From NCBI RefSeq assembly GCF_003071065.1, contig NZ_QCXX01000004.1, positions 186,614 through 250,613 on the forward strand: a DNA stretch of 64,000 nucleotides, in the 5' to 3' direction. The translations under genes and the position numbers were made by a program. This document shows, piece by piece, positions 18,905-27,972 of this stretch. The notes beneath the pieces were generated by a model. The model made no database searches and was not told the DNA's origin. It saw nothing but the letters and a program-made list of their open reading frames with translations. The first letter of the stretch is position 1, and each line of letters begins with the position of its first letter. The stretch comes from Sphingobacterium athyrii (lineage in GTDB: Bacteria > Bacteroidota > Bacteroidia > Sphingobacteriales > Sphingobacteriaceae).

Positions 18905-19407
18905 GATGTGGTAGTGTGAAGCTGAGTTCCTTAGATTGGTAGTTTAAAGGAATGTAACTTTTTTCAATTATACAGATTTTATTAAATAAGGTCAAGGCCT
19001 GTTTATAATTTTTACTTAATATTAATTGATTGATATACATTTTTTTATCAATGTCAAGTGGAGATGGGCAACGGTTAGTAATAAATGCCAGAGAGGGCAT
19101 CTCCATAAGTAAACATTGGATATGTTTATTTGGGTTTATTCATAATAAATTGGTTTCTAGTCTGTAATTATTCAAAATTAGGGTTAATTACATGAAAATG
19201 GAATTCACTTTTAATTTTTTGAATAAATTGTCAAATAACCATTTATTTATGTCAGCATACTGCGTTTTGTTTGGTTTTTTGATAAATCACAATAAATTTT
19301 CCGGTTTTTAATATTAAACACAATCAATGGCTTTTTTTTTAAAAATACTTGTTATTCTAAAAACAATGCTTACATTTGGATATTATTTATAATGAGTCTA
19401 AATAAAT
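18905..19407. other. AT-rich intergenic region between divergent genes
   Basis: About 500 bp, markedly AT-rich. It must hold the sigma-factor promoter on the minus strand, for which I find only a -7-like word (CAAAATTA at 19173-19180, reverse complement of TAnnTTTG) without a -33 partner. The plus-strand promoter for the 19408 gene is listed separately. A 71-residue minus-strand frame over 18891-19106 does not look coding. Confidence 0.6.
19349..19378 (+). promoter_or_regulatory. Bacteroidota promoter for the 19408 gene
   Basis: TTG at 19349-19351 and TACATTTG at 19371-19378 are separated by exactly 19 bp, matching the phylum's TTG-N19-TAnnTTTG. It predicts transcription starting near 19384, leaving a leader of about 24 nt. 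Confidence 0.75.
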
Positions 19408-19737
19408 ATGTATAGTATGTGTGATACCAAGATCCTAAGTCAACGCGGAGATACCCACATTAGTGTTTGCCATAAGTGCAGAACATATTATATCTGGCAG
19501 CAAAGTTTTGTACTGACATTTACGCAGAATAAGTTTTTCGATTTTCTGAACATTATTAAGAGTAATGGTGATGAGCTGTTCTTCAGTACATTCCCGGATG
19601 GGGAGTTTCGCTTGATTATGAAGACACCCTATCCTGATATCGTTTTCTCCTTTGATGAAGAACAATGGCAAAACTTTAGGGATGCTTTGCAGGAATCGTA
19701 TTACATGAATGAAGTTTATGGCATGTTAAACAATTAA
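19408..19737 (+). CDS. Small conserved protein with an N-terminal Cys/His cluster (109 aa)
   Basis: A soluble protein of 109 residues with Cys5 and then CHKC at about residues 20-23, a possible metal-binding pair. The rest is aromatic and acidic, with the pattern FPDGEFRLIMKTPYPDIVFSF and a short helical C-terminus. It resembles small DUF proteins found widely in Bacteroidota (I think of DUF6686, unverified). It has its own good promoter and is followed by a terminator. Function unknown. Confidence 0.72.
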   Translation: MYSMCDTKILSQRGDTHISVCHKCRTYYIWQQSFVLTFTQNKFFDFLNIIKSNGDELFFSTFPDGEFRLIMKTPYPDIVFSFDEEQWQNFRDALQESYYMNEVYGMLNN

Positions 19738-19808
19738 GATAAAAAGTCCTGTTGCTTCGCTTGTGTTTCATCTCTCTTTCCTTATGCGTTGCTAACAGGC
19801 ACAAACAA

Positions 19809-19858
19809 AACCCTCAGTGATATCCGTATGAAAATATAGATAGCTGAGGGTTCTTCTT
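19809..19858. terminator. Intrinsic terminator between convergent genes
   Basis: AACCCTCAG (19809-19817) pairs with CTGAGGGTT (19844-19852), followed by TCTTCTTT. An A-rich flank on the other side allows use from the minus strand for the UDP-glucose dehydrogenase gene. Confidence 0.7.
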
Positions 19859-19872
19859 TATCGTGGAATATG

Positions 19873-21258
19873 TTATTCCCCAATCGCGTAGTATTTAAAA
19901 TCGAGGTCTTCAAGTTGCTTCCGGTTCAGTAGTTTCCGCCCGTCAAATACAAAAGCCGGTTTCTTCATGTCATCCTTGATCTTTTTCCAATCATAGGTTT
20001 TGAATTCATCCCATTCGGTTAATACCGCGATGGCATGTGCATTGTCACATGCTTCATAAGGCGTATTGACTACTTTGACCAGCGCCCTGTTTTCTTCCGA
20101 TGAACGGGTGTTCAGATAGTCCAGGTCAGCGTAAATACGTTCTGCGGAGACCTTAGGGTCGTATACCGTAATTTCGGCCTGCTCATTTAATAGATAGTCG
20201 GCCACATAGATTGCTGCTGATTCACGGGTATCATTGGTATCTTTTTTAAATGCCCAGCCCAAAAAAGCAATCTTTTTTCCCGATACAGTATTGTACAGCG
20301 TCTGGATGATATTGTCGGCAAAGCGGTGTTTTTGGTAATCATTCATTAAGATGACCTGATCCCAGTATTCGGCAACTTCCGTAAGCCCATAGCTGCGTGC
20401 GATATAAACAAGATTGAGAATATCTTTCTGGAAACAAGATCCTCCAAAGCCAACCGATGCTTTTAGGAATTTGGAACCGATACGCGTGTCCATGCCAATG
20501 GCTCTGGCCACTTCATCTACATTGGCGCCTGTTTTTTCACAAAGCGCCGATATCGAGTTGATCGAAGAGACCCGTTGCGCCAGAAAAGCGTTGGCGGTCA
20601 ATTTAGAGAGCTCAGAAGACCATAAATTCGTGGTCAAGATTCTGCTGTGATCTACCCAATGAGCATAGATATCCACTAAAGCCGCAATTGCTTCTTCATG
20701 CTCACCGCCAATAAGCACACGATCCGGATTGATCAAATCTTGTATTGCCGTTCCTTCGGCCAAGAATTCAGGATTGGATAGAATATGGAAATTGACACCA
20801 TTGCCCGTGTTATCAAGAATACTTTTTAATGCAGCAGCCGTGCGTACAGGTAGAGTAGATTTTTCAACGACAATTTTGTCGTCTTTGGCGACTGCTGCTA
20901 TCTGACGCGCGCATAGCTCGATATATTTTAAATCCGCAGCCATTCCCTTTCCTTTTCCGTAATTCTTGGTCGGGGTATTGACCGAAATAAAAATCATATC
21001 AGCCTCATCAATAGCCTTGTTGATATCGGTTGAGAAAAACAGATTGCGACCTCTTGCTTCGGCAACGATTTCTTGTAGCCCAGGTTCATAAACGGGAAGG
21101 TTGTCCAGGTTTTCATCATTCCAGGCAGCGATACGCTCGGCATTCATATCGACAATGGTAATCTCAATGTGAGGACATTGCCTGGCAACTACCGACATCG
21201 TTGGTCCGCCTACATAACCCGCTCCTATACAGCATATTTTCTTGATAGTTTTACTCAT
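19873..21258 (-). CDS. ugd: UDP-glucose 6-dehydrogenase, eukaryote-like type
   Basis: Oxidises UDP-glucose to UDP-glucuronate with two NAD+, feeding capsule and polysaccharide synthesis. The 461 residues carry the N-terminal Rossmann motif [29 protein letters not shown], the catalytic-cysteine segment [16 protein letters not shown] and the C-terminal domain [20 protein letters not shown]. Length and wording follow the animal/plant enzyme closely ([49 protein letters not shown]) rather than the shorter E. coli Ugd. A TAnnTTTG -7 word lies at 21299-21292 on this strand, without a clear -33. Confidence 0.95.
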   Translation of the reverse strand: MSKTIKKICCIGAGYVGGPTMSVVARQCPHIEITIVDMNAERIAAWNDENLDNLPVYEPGLQEIVAEARGRNLFFSTDINKAIDEADMIFISVNTPTKNYGKGKGMAADLKYIELCARQIAAVAKDDKIVVEKSTLPVRTAAALKSILDNTGNGVNFHILSNPEFLAEGTAIQDLINPDRVLIGGEHEEAIAALVDIYAHWVDHSRILTTNLWSSELSKLTANAFLAQRVSSINSISALCEKTGANVDEVARAIGMDTRIGSKFLKASVGFGGSCFQKDILNLVYIARSYGLTEVAEYWDQVILMNDYQKHRFADNIIQTLYNTVSGKKIAFLGWAFKKDTNDTRESAAIYVADYLLNEQAEITVYDPKVSAERIYADLDYLNTRSSEENRALVKVVNTPYEACDNAHAIAVLTEWDEFKTYDWKKIKDDMKKPAFVFDGRKLLNRKQLEDLDFKYYAIGE

Positions 21259-21392
21259 TTTGATTATCTTAATCAGCTATAAATTGAACAACAAATGTAA
21301 AGAATTCGAAATTGTTTTTTGTCGATAAAAGTCAATATTTCACTGCAAAACTTTAAAAAGCAAATTTATCGGAGATACGGCCTGCTAATGGA

Positions 21393-21438
21393 ACCTTCGT
21401 CCCGCCCGTCCGCAAGATCGTCGGGGCGGGACGAAGGT
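21393..21438. repeat. GC-rich inverted repeat upstream of dnaG
   Basis: ACCTTCGTCCCGCCC (21393-21407) and GGGCGGGACGAAGGT (21424-21438) form a perfect 15-bp stem with a 16-nt loop. There is no T-run directly after it. Much richer in G+C than its surroundings, it looks like a repetitive extragenic palindrome. The remainder of 21259-21565 shows only the ugd -7 word and AT-rich sequence. Confidence 0.75.
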
Positions 21439-21565
21439 AGACAGCACGAAAAAGTCTCTTTTTCCGAGTTTAAATACACAGGAATCGGGGCGGCATAAAT
21501 AATTGGATTGAGACTGAAATCTATCAGATTTATACTAATTTTACATTAAAAATAGGAGCAGGGTT

Positions 21566-23569
21566 TTGATAAAGCAAGAGGTTATTGATAAAGTACTGGA
21601 AACGGCACGGATAGAGGAAGTGGTGGGTGACTTCGTTGATTTAAAGAAACGTGGGACTTCCTTGATCGGAAACTGTCCATTTCACCACGAAAAGACACCT
21701 TCGTTTCACGTTTCTGTCTCAAAAGGTATTTACAAATGTTTCGGTTGCGGTGTCGGGGGCGATTCACTCAAGTTTGTCATGGAACTGGAGAAGTTTTCCT
21801 ATCCCGAGGCGATCCGGTATCTGGCGGATAAATATTCCATTGAGATCGAAGAAGTTGAGCGTTCTCCCGCACAGTTAGCAGCACAGGATAAGCGCGAAAG
21901 TCTCTATGTCTTAAGCGCCTGGGCAGGTAAATTTTTTGTAGAACAGCTCTGGAAAAGTGAAATGGGGCAGGTCATCGGACTCAACTATTTCAAAGAACGG
22001 GGGTACCGTGAGGATATCATCAAGAAATTCGAACTCGGCTATTCGCCGGAAGAATGGACCGCACTGGTTGATAAAGCACAGGAAGCAGGGTTCCATCCGG
22101 ATTATCTCGCAGCGAGTGGACTTGCCATTGAGCGTGATGATAAATCACTCTACGATCGCTTTAGGGGGCGTGTCATGTTCCCTATTCATAACTTGACCGG
22201 ACGTATTATCGGGTTTGGTGGGCGTACGCTAAAGACCGATAAAAAGGTCGCCAAATATGTGAACTCTCCCGAAAGTGAGATCTACCATAAATCAGATGTG
22301 CTCTATGGCTTGAATTTTGCCAAAAAAGCAATCATGGAAGAGGACAACTGCTACCTTGTGGAAGGTTATGCGGATGTCCTGTCTGTACATCAGGCAGGTG
22401 TGGAAAATGTGGTTTCTTCTTCGGGAACTTCCCTGACGACGGGACAGATCAAATTGATCTCCAGGTTTACGAAAAATGTGACCATACTTTATGATGGCGA
22501 CGAAGCCGGTATAAAGGCCTCCCTGCGTGGTACCGATATGTTATTGGAAGAAGGCCTGAATGTGAAGGTGTTACTCTTCCCGGACGGAAATGACCCAGAT
22601 TCCTATGTGCAAAAGTTTGGAGCTACAGCCTTTAAAGACTATGTGAAATCCCACCAGCAGGATTTTATCTTCTATAAGACAAGTATTTTGCTTCGTGACG
22701 CCAATAACGATCCGATAAAGAGGGCCGAAGTCATACGTGATGTGGTGGAGAGCATTGCTTTGATTCCGGATGAGATTAAAGTCTCGGTTTTTATTCGGGA
22801 ATGTAGCAGCTTGTTGGATATTGAGGAACGTATTTTGCTCGCTGAGCTGAATAAAATAAGGCTAAATAAGGCAAAGAAGGCTGACAAAGATGCCAGCCGT
22901 AAAGCACAGAGTAGCCCGGCAAATACTGGAATGCCCCCCTTCGGAATGGACGGGCCACCTCCCGATTTCTTTATGACGGACGATGAACGTGGGGGAGTGC
23001 CGGCCCTGGAGGCCATGTCGGAGCCCACGCAGCTGACAGCTGAGATCCTGCAGGAACGTGAAATCGTCCGCATCCTGATCAACTACGGTGACTATCTGGC
23101 GACCTGGGAAGGGGATGGCGACATTCCGGTTGCAGGCGTCTTATTAGGGAATATAGCCGACATCGAATTTAAAGATAAGGCCGCTGCATTTATTCTAAAA
23201 GCTTATCGGGATGCGGCTGAAAACTATGAAATCCCAGATGCAAAATTATTTTATTCCAATCCTGATGCCGCTGTTTCCGAACTGGCAATCAATTGCGTCG
23301 CAACAAAATATTCGCTCAGCGAAAACTGGAATGACGATAAACGTAAAATCTATGTAAGCCAGGAGTATGAACATCTTAAAAAATTGGTTGTTGAAGCCAT
23401 CTACCGGATAAAAAAGCAAAAAATCGCAGCCCAAATGCACCATATTCGCGAAGAAATGAAGCAAGAACAGGATATCGCTAATTTGGAAGTACTTATCTTT
23501 AAGTACCAAAAGCTCAAAGAAGCGGAGCGCCTTTTGGGCGGATTTTTGGGCAACACCATCGTAAAGTAA
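21566..23569 (+). CDS. dnaG: DNA primase DnaG
   Basis: Synthesises RNA primers for replication with the DnaB helicase. The 667 residues carry the CHC2 zinc finger (C37, H40, C58, C61), the RNA polymerase domain, the TOPRIM fold (LVEGYADVLSVHQAG, then YDGDEAGIKASLRG with the metal-binding DGD) and a C-terminal helicase-binding region of about 190 residues with a Pro/Gly-rich linker. The start is TTG at 21566, with GGAG 12 bp upstream; no ATG precedes the conserved N-terminus IKQEVIDKVL, so the TTG is well supported. YraN follows 10 bp downstream. Confidence 0.97.
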   Translation: MIKQEVIDKVLETARIEEVVGDFVDLKKRGTSLIGNCPFHHEKTPSFHVSVSKGIYKCFGCGVGGDSLKFVMELEKFSYPEAIRYLADKYSIEIEEVERSPAQLAAQDKRESLYVLSAWAGKFFVEQLWKSEMGQVIGLNYFKERGYREDIIKKFELGYSPEEWTALVDKAQEAGFHPDYLAASGLAIERDDKSLYDRFRGRVMFPIHNLTGRIIGFGGRTLKTDKKVAKYVNSPESEIYHKSDVLYGLNFAKKAIMEEDNCYLVEGYADVLSVHQAGVENVVSSSGTSLTTGQIKLISRFTKNVTILYDGDEAGIKASLRGTDMLLEEGLNVKVLLFPDGNDPDSYVQKFGATAFKDYVKSHQQDFIFYKTSILLRDANNDPIKRAEVIRDVVESIALIPDEIKVSVFIRECSSLLDIEERILLAELNKIRLNKAKKADKDASRKAQSSPANTGMPPFGMDGPPPDFFMTDDERGGVPALEAMSEPTQLTAEILQEREIVRILINYGDYLATWEGDGDIPVAGVLLGNIADIEFKDKAAAFILKAYRDAAENYEIPDAKLFYSNPDAAVSELAINCVATKYSLSENWNDDKRKIYVSQEYEHLKKLVVEAIYRIKKQKIAAQMHHIREEMKQEQDIANLEVLIFKYQKLKEAERLLGGFLGNTIVK

Positions 23570-23579
23570 CCCCGATGAT

Positions 23580-23936
23580 ATGGCAAAACATCATGAGATA
23601 GGAATAAAGGGCGAACAATTGGCCATGGAATATCTGATCAACATGGGCTATAAAATAGTGTTAAGAAATTGGCGATTTAAGAATTTAGAGGTAGATTTGA
23701 TCGTCATGGATGGGGATACACTGGTATTCGTGGAGGTGAAAACAAGGTCTGGGACAGATTTTGGTGAACCTTATGAATTTGTGGATACCCGCAAACAACG
23801 GCGACTGATTCGTGCTGCTCAGGCCTATATCTTGAAATATGCGTATGTAGGTGAAGTGAGGTTTGATGTCGTGGCTTTGACAAATGGTACGCATTCGGAG
23901 CTTACTTATATAAAAGATGCTTTTTGGGATAGTTGA
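23580..23936 (+). CDS. YraN/UPF0102 endonuclease-like protein
   Basis: A 118-residue protein of the YraN (UPF0102) family with a restriction-endonuclease-like fold. The order GEQLAMEYL, LRNWRFKNLEVDLIVMDGD and VFVEVKTRSG gives the E...D...ExK nuclease pattern. Its exact role is unknown; it is often found near DNA metabolism genes. It begins 10 bp after dnaG and is probably co-transcribed with it. Confidence 0.93.
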   Translation: MAKHHEIGIKGEQLAMEYLINMGYKIVLRNWRFKNLEVDLIVMDGDTLVFVEVKTRSGTDFGEPYEFVDTRKQRRLIRAAQAYILKYAYVGEVRFDVVALTNGTHSELTYIKDAFWDS

Positions 23937-24120
23937 TCATAGTATTTAGGTATTGGATCGAGGCAAGAGACCCGCGCCTCATAAGCTCTCGGTTTACCGC
24001 ATTTTTGGTTTCGAATCGGACTTTTTAAATCATAAAGATGAGACGATCATAATTTTTTTTAAACATATTGTTTTATGAAGATATGATCTTTTCATCGGTG
24101 CTAAAAAATAAATTATATAG

Positions 24121-25149
24121 ATGAAAAAAATCACGTATTTTATTGCGATTGCAGTAGTTGCTTTTGCTTCCTGTAAGTCGAAAAAAGCTGCGTTGGAATT
24201 TGCATCTCCGGGTGCGAACCAAGCAGTATTGAAGGGTAGTCAAGTGCAATTAAAATTGAAATTTGACGCTATTTCCATGGACTCTGTCGCTTATTTTGTA
24301 GACGACAAACATGTGGGATCTTCAACTGATACGGTAGCCATTACCGTTGAGACCAAAGACATGGCCTACGGCACGCGGAATATTTCCGCAACAGTCTACA
24401 GTGGTGGCAAGTCCGATTCCGTCTCGAGTACCTTCTACGTGGTTCCGGCGAATGCTAAGAACTACGGATTCCAGGTTGTCAACAAATATCCGCATGATAC
24501 CACGGCATTTACCCAAGGGCTTCAATTTGCCGATGGGGTATTATATGAATCAAATGGACGGTATGGGGAGTCAAACCTTAGAAAGGTAGATCTGACAACA
24601 GGAAAAGTACTGAAGGAAATCAAATTCGATGAAAAAACCTTTGCTGAGGGAATGACATTGGTGGGTAATAAGTTGTTTATGTTGACCTGGCAGCAGGGAG
24701 AAGGATACGTGTTTGATAAAAACTCATTTACAAAAGAAAGCTCGTTCAAATACGAAAATAGTAAAGAAGGTTGGGGAATTACTTATGATGGAAAACACCT
24801 GATCAAATCGGACGGATCAAACAAATTATTCTTTTTAGACGCAGTTACGGGTAAAGAGTTGAATGCTATTGGTGTATATGACGAGAATGGACCGGTAGAT
24901 GAACTGAATGAATTGGAATATATTGACGGAAAAGTTTATGCAAATGTATACCAGAAAGATGTTATTGTAATCATCAATCCGGAGACAGGGGCAGTAGAGG
25001 AGCGTATTAACCTCGTCGGTATCTATGAGCATACTGCGGCCTATGATAATGAGCTTAACGGCATAGCTTATGACCATGCCAATAAACGCTTGTTTGTAAC
25101 AGGTAAGCTATGGAATACCTTATACGAAATTAAAGCCATTGAAAAATAG
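24121..25149 (+). CDS. Glutaminyl-peptide cyclotransferase lipoprotein
   Basis: Converts N-terminal glutamine of exported proteins to pyroglutamate. The 342 residues start with a lipoprotein signal (VVAFASCKSKK, lipobox Cys19), then an Ig-like domain at about 25-110, then the beta-propeller cyclotransferase domain from about 120. Diagnostic segments are YPHDTTAFTQGLQFADG, LYESNGRYGESNLRKVDL, LTWQQGEGYVFD and ELNGIAYDHANKRLFVTGK. The cysteine and Ig domain suggest an outer-membrane or periplasmic anchor. A terminator follows the stop. Confidence 0.93.
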   Translation: MKKITYFIAIAVVAFASCKSKKAALEFASPGANQAVLKGSQVQLKLKFDAISMDSVAYFVDDKHVGSSTDTVAITVETKDMAYGTRNISATVYSGGKSDSVSSTFYVVPANAKNYGFQVVNKYPHDTTAFTQGLQFADGVLYESNGRYGESNLRKVDLTTGKVLKEIKFDEKTFAEGMTLVGNKLFMLTWQQGEGYVFDKNSFTKESSFKYENSKEGWGITYDGKHLIKSDGSNKLFFLDAVTGKELNAIGVYDENGPVDELNELEYIDGKVYANVYQKDVIVIINPETGAVEERINLVGIYEHTAAYDNELNGIAYDHANKRLFVTGKLWNTLYEIKAIEK

Positions 25150-25175
25150 CCTATCAGGGCATAATATATGTAAAT

Positions 25176-25212
25176 AAAAGCCATGTCCCCGGATGTGGCT
25201 TTTTATTTTGCC
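25176..25212 (+). terminator. Intrinsic terminator after the cyclotransferase gene
   Basis: AAAAGCCATGTCC pairs with GGATGTGGCTTTT across 25176-25204 (two G-U pairs), followed by TATTTTG. Confidence 0.8.
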
Positions 25213-25223
25213 GCTACCCCCCT

Positions 25224-25403
25224 ATGATACCCGACGTTATCGAAGAAGCTTTATTTGAAGCCGAAGCGATGATCCTCTGCGCAGCGCATTCGACTAAAGG
25301 TAACCTCGCGGTAGTCATGAAGATTTCTATTGGATTCCTAACGTACGTGACTAGAAGTAAAATTGATTCGGACATCAGTTTGAGCCTTCGAAATACAGCA
25401 TAA
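25224..25403 (+). CDS. Possible 59-residue ORF of unknown function
   Basis: An ATG at 25224 opens a frame of 59 codons ending in TAA at 25401-25403, lying exactly between two terminators. The product begins MIPDVIEEALFEAEAMILCA and ends SLSLRNTA. There is no visible ribosome-binding site, the 5' flank is C-rich, and no family is recognised. The rest of 25150-25453 is taken up by the two terminators. Confidence 0.22.
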   Translation: MIPDVIEEALFEAEAMILCAAHSTKGNLAVVMKISIGFLTYVTRSKIDSDISLSLRNTA

Positions 25404-25440
25404 AAAAAGGGATGAAACTTTTAAGTTTCATCCCTTTTTC
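25404..25440. terminator. Bidirectional intrinsic terminator
   Basis: GGGATGAAACTT and AAGTTTCATCCC form a perfect 12-bp stem with a TT centre, with an A-run before and a T-run after. It serves the minus-strand Kelch gene and anything read from the left. Confidence 0.88.
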
Positions 25441-25453
25441 TTAGATTTTATGA

Positions 25454-26482
25454 TTAATAAATCGGAGTAAACACCCAAGTATCGTCAAAACGAGTTGATC
25501 CGTTCAGACCAGTAGTTACATAGCCATTGCCACCTACTGCGAAACCAATAGCATCCTGACGTGCAGAACCTGCAAAGTTTCCATTGTCATTTGTCCAATA
25601 ATCGCCGCCGACATTGTATTTCCATACACTGTTGATCACTGCGTTTTTGTATCCACCTACAACAAATGGAGTGCCATTGATGGCAAATGCTGCAGCGCTA
25701 GAACGCGTTAAATCATAAGTGTATGTGTCGTCAGCTCTGTTTAAGTCATTCAATTTAGTCCATTTGCTGCCATCAAATTTGTAGAAATCTTTTGGATAAG
25801 AACCATTTGAAATACCACCACCAACATAAGCTACATTACTTACAACAAAAGAGAAAGCAGATTTTCTTTTTGCAGAAAAAGGTGCATCATTGATCGCTTG
25901 CCATGTGTTTGCTGTAGGGTCGTATTTATAGAATTCATTTGTGTTGGTTGTTCCACCGTTCACGACAGTTTCACCTGTGCCCACATAAGCTGCTCCGTTC
26001 AATGTAAAAGCAACAGCATTGGATAAAGGGATCGGTAGGGGAGCAATAGGAGACCATGCACCTTTTCCATTATCAGCCGTAGGGTCAAATTTGTAGAAAT
26101 CTTTTAAGTTGTTGGTCCCGTCATTTCCACCACCAATATAACCGATATTACCGATTGAAAAACCAATAGCACCGTTTCTCGCTACACCAGTAAAAGGAGC
26201 TTTCTCTGCCCACGTGTTGGATGCAGCATCGTATGCATAAGTATCTTGAACACGGAAAGGTTTACCTCCAGCATTACTTGCCAAACCTGTTGAAACATAT
26301 GCTATATTGTTTATCAAAAAGCTTGCAGCAGATGAAGTTTGTGGCCCTTTAAATGCAGCTTTTTCAAACCATTCGTCTGATTTATCAGAATCGTTATCGT
26401 CGTCACTTTTTTTACAAGAAGAGAAAGTTGTAACTGTAAATACAAAAGCTAATAAAACGAGTAGCCAATTTTTCTTGTTCAT
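25454..26482 (-). CDS. Kelch-repeat beta-propeller lipoprotein
   Basis: A 342-residue lipoprotein (lipobox at TTFSSCKKSDD, then an acidic linker) with about six Kelch repeats of roughly 50 residues. Each carries a Gly-Gly or Gly-Gly-Gly turn followed by a Tyr-x-Tyr-Asp element, for example YIGGGNDGTNNLKDFYKFDP and YVGGGISNGSYPKDFYKFD. The repeats form a six-bladed propeller, probably on the outer face of a membrane. It starts 6 bp after the DUF4270 gene and the two are likely one operon. The ligand is unknown; Kelch proteins of this type may bind glycans. Confidence 0.88.
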   Translation of the reverse strand: MNKKNWLLVLLAFVFTVTTFSSCKKSDDDNDSDKSDEWFEKAAFKGPQTSSAASFLINNIAYVSTGLASNAGGKPFRVQDTYAYDAASNTWAEKAPFTGVARNGAIGFSIGNIGYIGGGNDGTNNLKDFYKFDPTADNGKGAWSPIAPLPIPLSNAVAFTLNGAAYVGTGETVVNGGTTNTNEFYKYDPTANTWQAINDAPFSAKRKSAFSFVVSNVAYVGGGISNGSYPKDFYKFDGSKWTKLNDLNRADDTYTYDLTRSSAAAFAINGTPFVVGGYKNAVINSVWKYNVGGDYWTNDNGNFAGSARQDAIGFAVGGNGYVTTGLNGSTRFDDTWVFTPIY

Positions 26483-26488
26483 AAATTA

Positions 26489-27853
26489 TTAAAATTTAGT
26501 ATAAAGGATGTTTAATTTAATTTTTGGATCATTCTCATTATCTCTTGCCAAAATTAATCTGTTTCCTGTAGAAAACAACCCCGATGTCGGTAAAGATAGA
26601 TATAATGAAGTGTTTTTATATGCTGTAGTTTTAATTTTTGTCAAATATTCAATTAAATTGAAGGTATATTTCCCATTCGAACCGAAATCATCACCTCGTT
26701 GTAAAGGTGCTTGTTGAGTTTCAGTCCCATAGGGTGTGGTTACCAGATTGATGGGATTCCCATTATTACCGGCCACCATTAAGATGAGGCTACTAGGCTG
26801 TGCGAAATTTGTCGCTGCAGCATTTTCCACTTCGATGACCAGTTCAGCCTTATTTATTGACACCGAAGGATTATTTACTAATTCTAATAACGTAGGAAAT
26901 TCCAACTTTGCTACAACACCCGTAGATCCCTCTAAAAATGTATAGCCATCCGTCTGCTGACTTGAAAGTTGTGGATTTGCCAGTGTTAACGGCGCAAATT
27001 TGGTCTGTGAACGGTCTGCCTCAATCTGATTATATTGGAAGGCTTTATTGTCAATTGAAAAGTACTGTTTCCCACTGGACTTTGTCCCTTCATTGTTTAA
27101 AAAAGAATAGTGGACTTGTAAATAGACCGTGTCTTTAAAGCCAATAAGTGTGCTATTGTTATTATCAGGCACAAGTGCCAAACCTTTGAAATATTCTTGA
27201 AAGCTTGTGTTATTCTGAATTCTGTTGTCGTTGTTTTTGATCATTGTAAACAGTTCATTGCCGATCGTATTGTTAAATCTAAAATGTAAAGAGTCAATAG
27301 ATTTAACACGGGGTTTGAATGAAAGTTCCGCTAAAGCAGCGTTGTCAAAAGCAAATTTTTGTTTACTAAATATCGCTGCTGAAGTGACAAACACAGGACG
27401 TTCGTCAGCAGGTTTTGTCAGGTCGATCTGTGTTTGAGTAATGTCTTCAGTCACGCGATGGACCGAAATTTTTTGAATTTGGGTCGTATCACCGTAATAG
27501 TATTTGTTTAGAGGAACAACTAAGCTTACCGAATCCAACACTGCGTCATCAGGTATACTTGCACTGTTCACGGTGCCAATTCCCAGACGTAGATAAGATG
27601 TTGACTTTACACTTCCAGAGATCGCGTTGCTATTTTTCCCTACCAGCATCGTTCCTGTTGCAGATGTCGGAATATTGTCCAATTGATAGGTAGAAACTTT
27701 GGCTGAAACCGTATCAATCGGTACTACGCCAATCGTTTCATCTCTCGAATTATCCAAAGAAAGTGAAATGTCTTTATTACAACCGACAGCAACTGCCAGC
27801 GCAAAAAGTGGAAGTAAAAATTGTATACTACGTCTCTTAAAGTTTTTGATCAT
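26489..27853 (-). CDS. DUF4270 family lipoprotein
   Basis: A lipoprotein of about 454 residues with the lipobox cysteine in AVAVGCNKDIS. Its beta-rich body has the pattern typical of DUF4270 (LVGKNSNAISGSVKSTSYLR near the N-terminus, LILARDNENDPKIKLNILY at the end). The family is Bacteroidota-specific, outer-membrane associated and of unknown function. The start at ATG 27853 (MIKNFKRR) places the signal peptide correctly; ATG 27874 would add seven residues. A -7 word TAGATTTG is at 27950-27943 on this strand. Confidence 0.87.
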   Translation of the reverse strand: MIKNFKRRSIQFLLPLFALAVAVGCNKDISLSLDNSRDETIGVVPIDTVSAKVSTYQLDNIPTSATGTMLVGKNSNAISGSVKSTSYLRLGIGTVNSASIPDDAVLDSVSLVVPLNKYYYGDTTQIQKISVHRVTEDITQTQIDLTKPADERPVFVTSAAIFSKQKFAFDNAALAELSFKPRVKSIDSLHFRFNNTIGNELFTMIKNNDNRIQNNTSFQEYFKGLALVPDNNNSTLIGFKDTVYLQVHYSFLNNEGTKSSGKQYFSIDNKAFQYNQIEADRSQTKFAPLTLANPQLSSQQTDGYTFLEGSTGVVAKLEFPTLLELVNNPSVSINKAELVIEVENAAATNFAQPSSLILMVAGNNGNPINLVTTPYGTETQQAPLQRGDDFGSNGKYTFNLIEYLTKIKTTAYKNTSLYLSLPTSGLFSTGNRLILARDNENDPKIKLNILYTKF

Positions 27854-27972
27854 ATTAATTTTTGAATAGTGCAAAAGTAATCAATGCTTACTGTTAATCA
27901 GTGTTATATTTTGTTAAATATGGTTAATTACCACAGCGATTGCAAATCTAGTAATTTAAATTTGTTTTCATT

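Noticed and set aside
18891..19106. 71-residue minus-strand frame overlapping the sigma-factor start
   Set aside because: AT-rich promoter region, no domain, overlaps the correct ECF sigma start.
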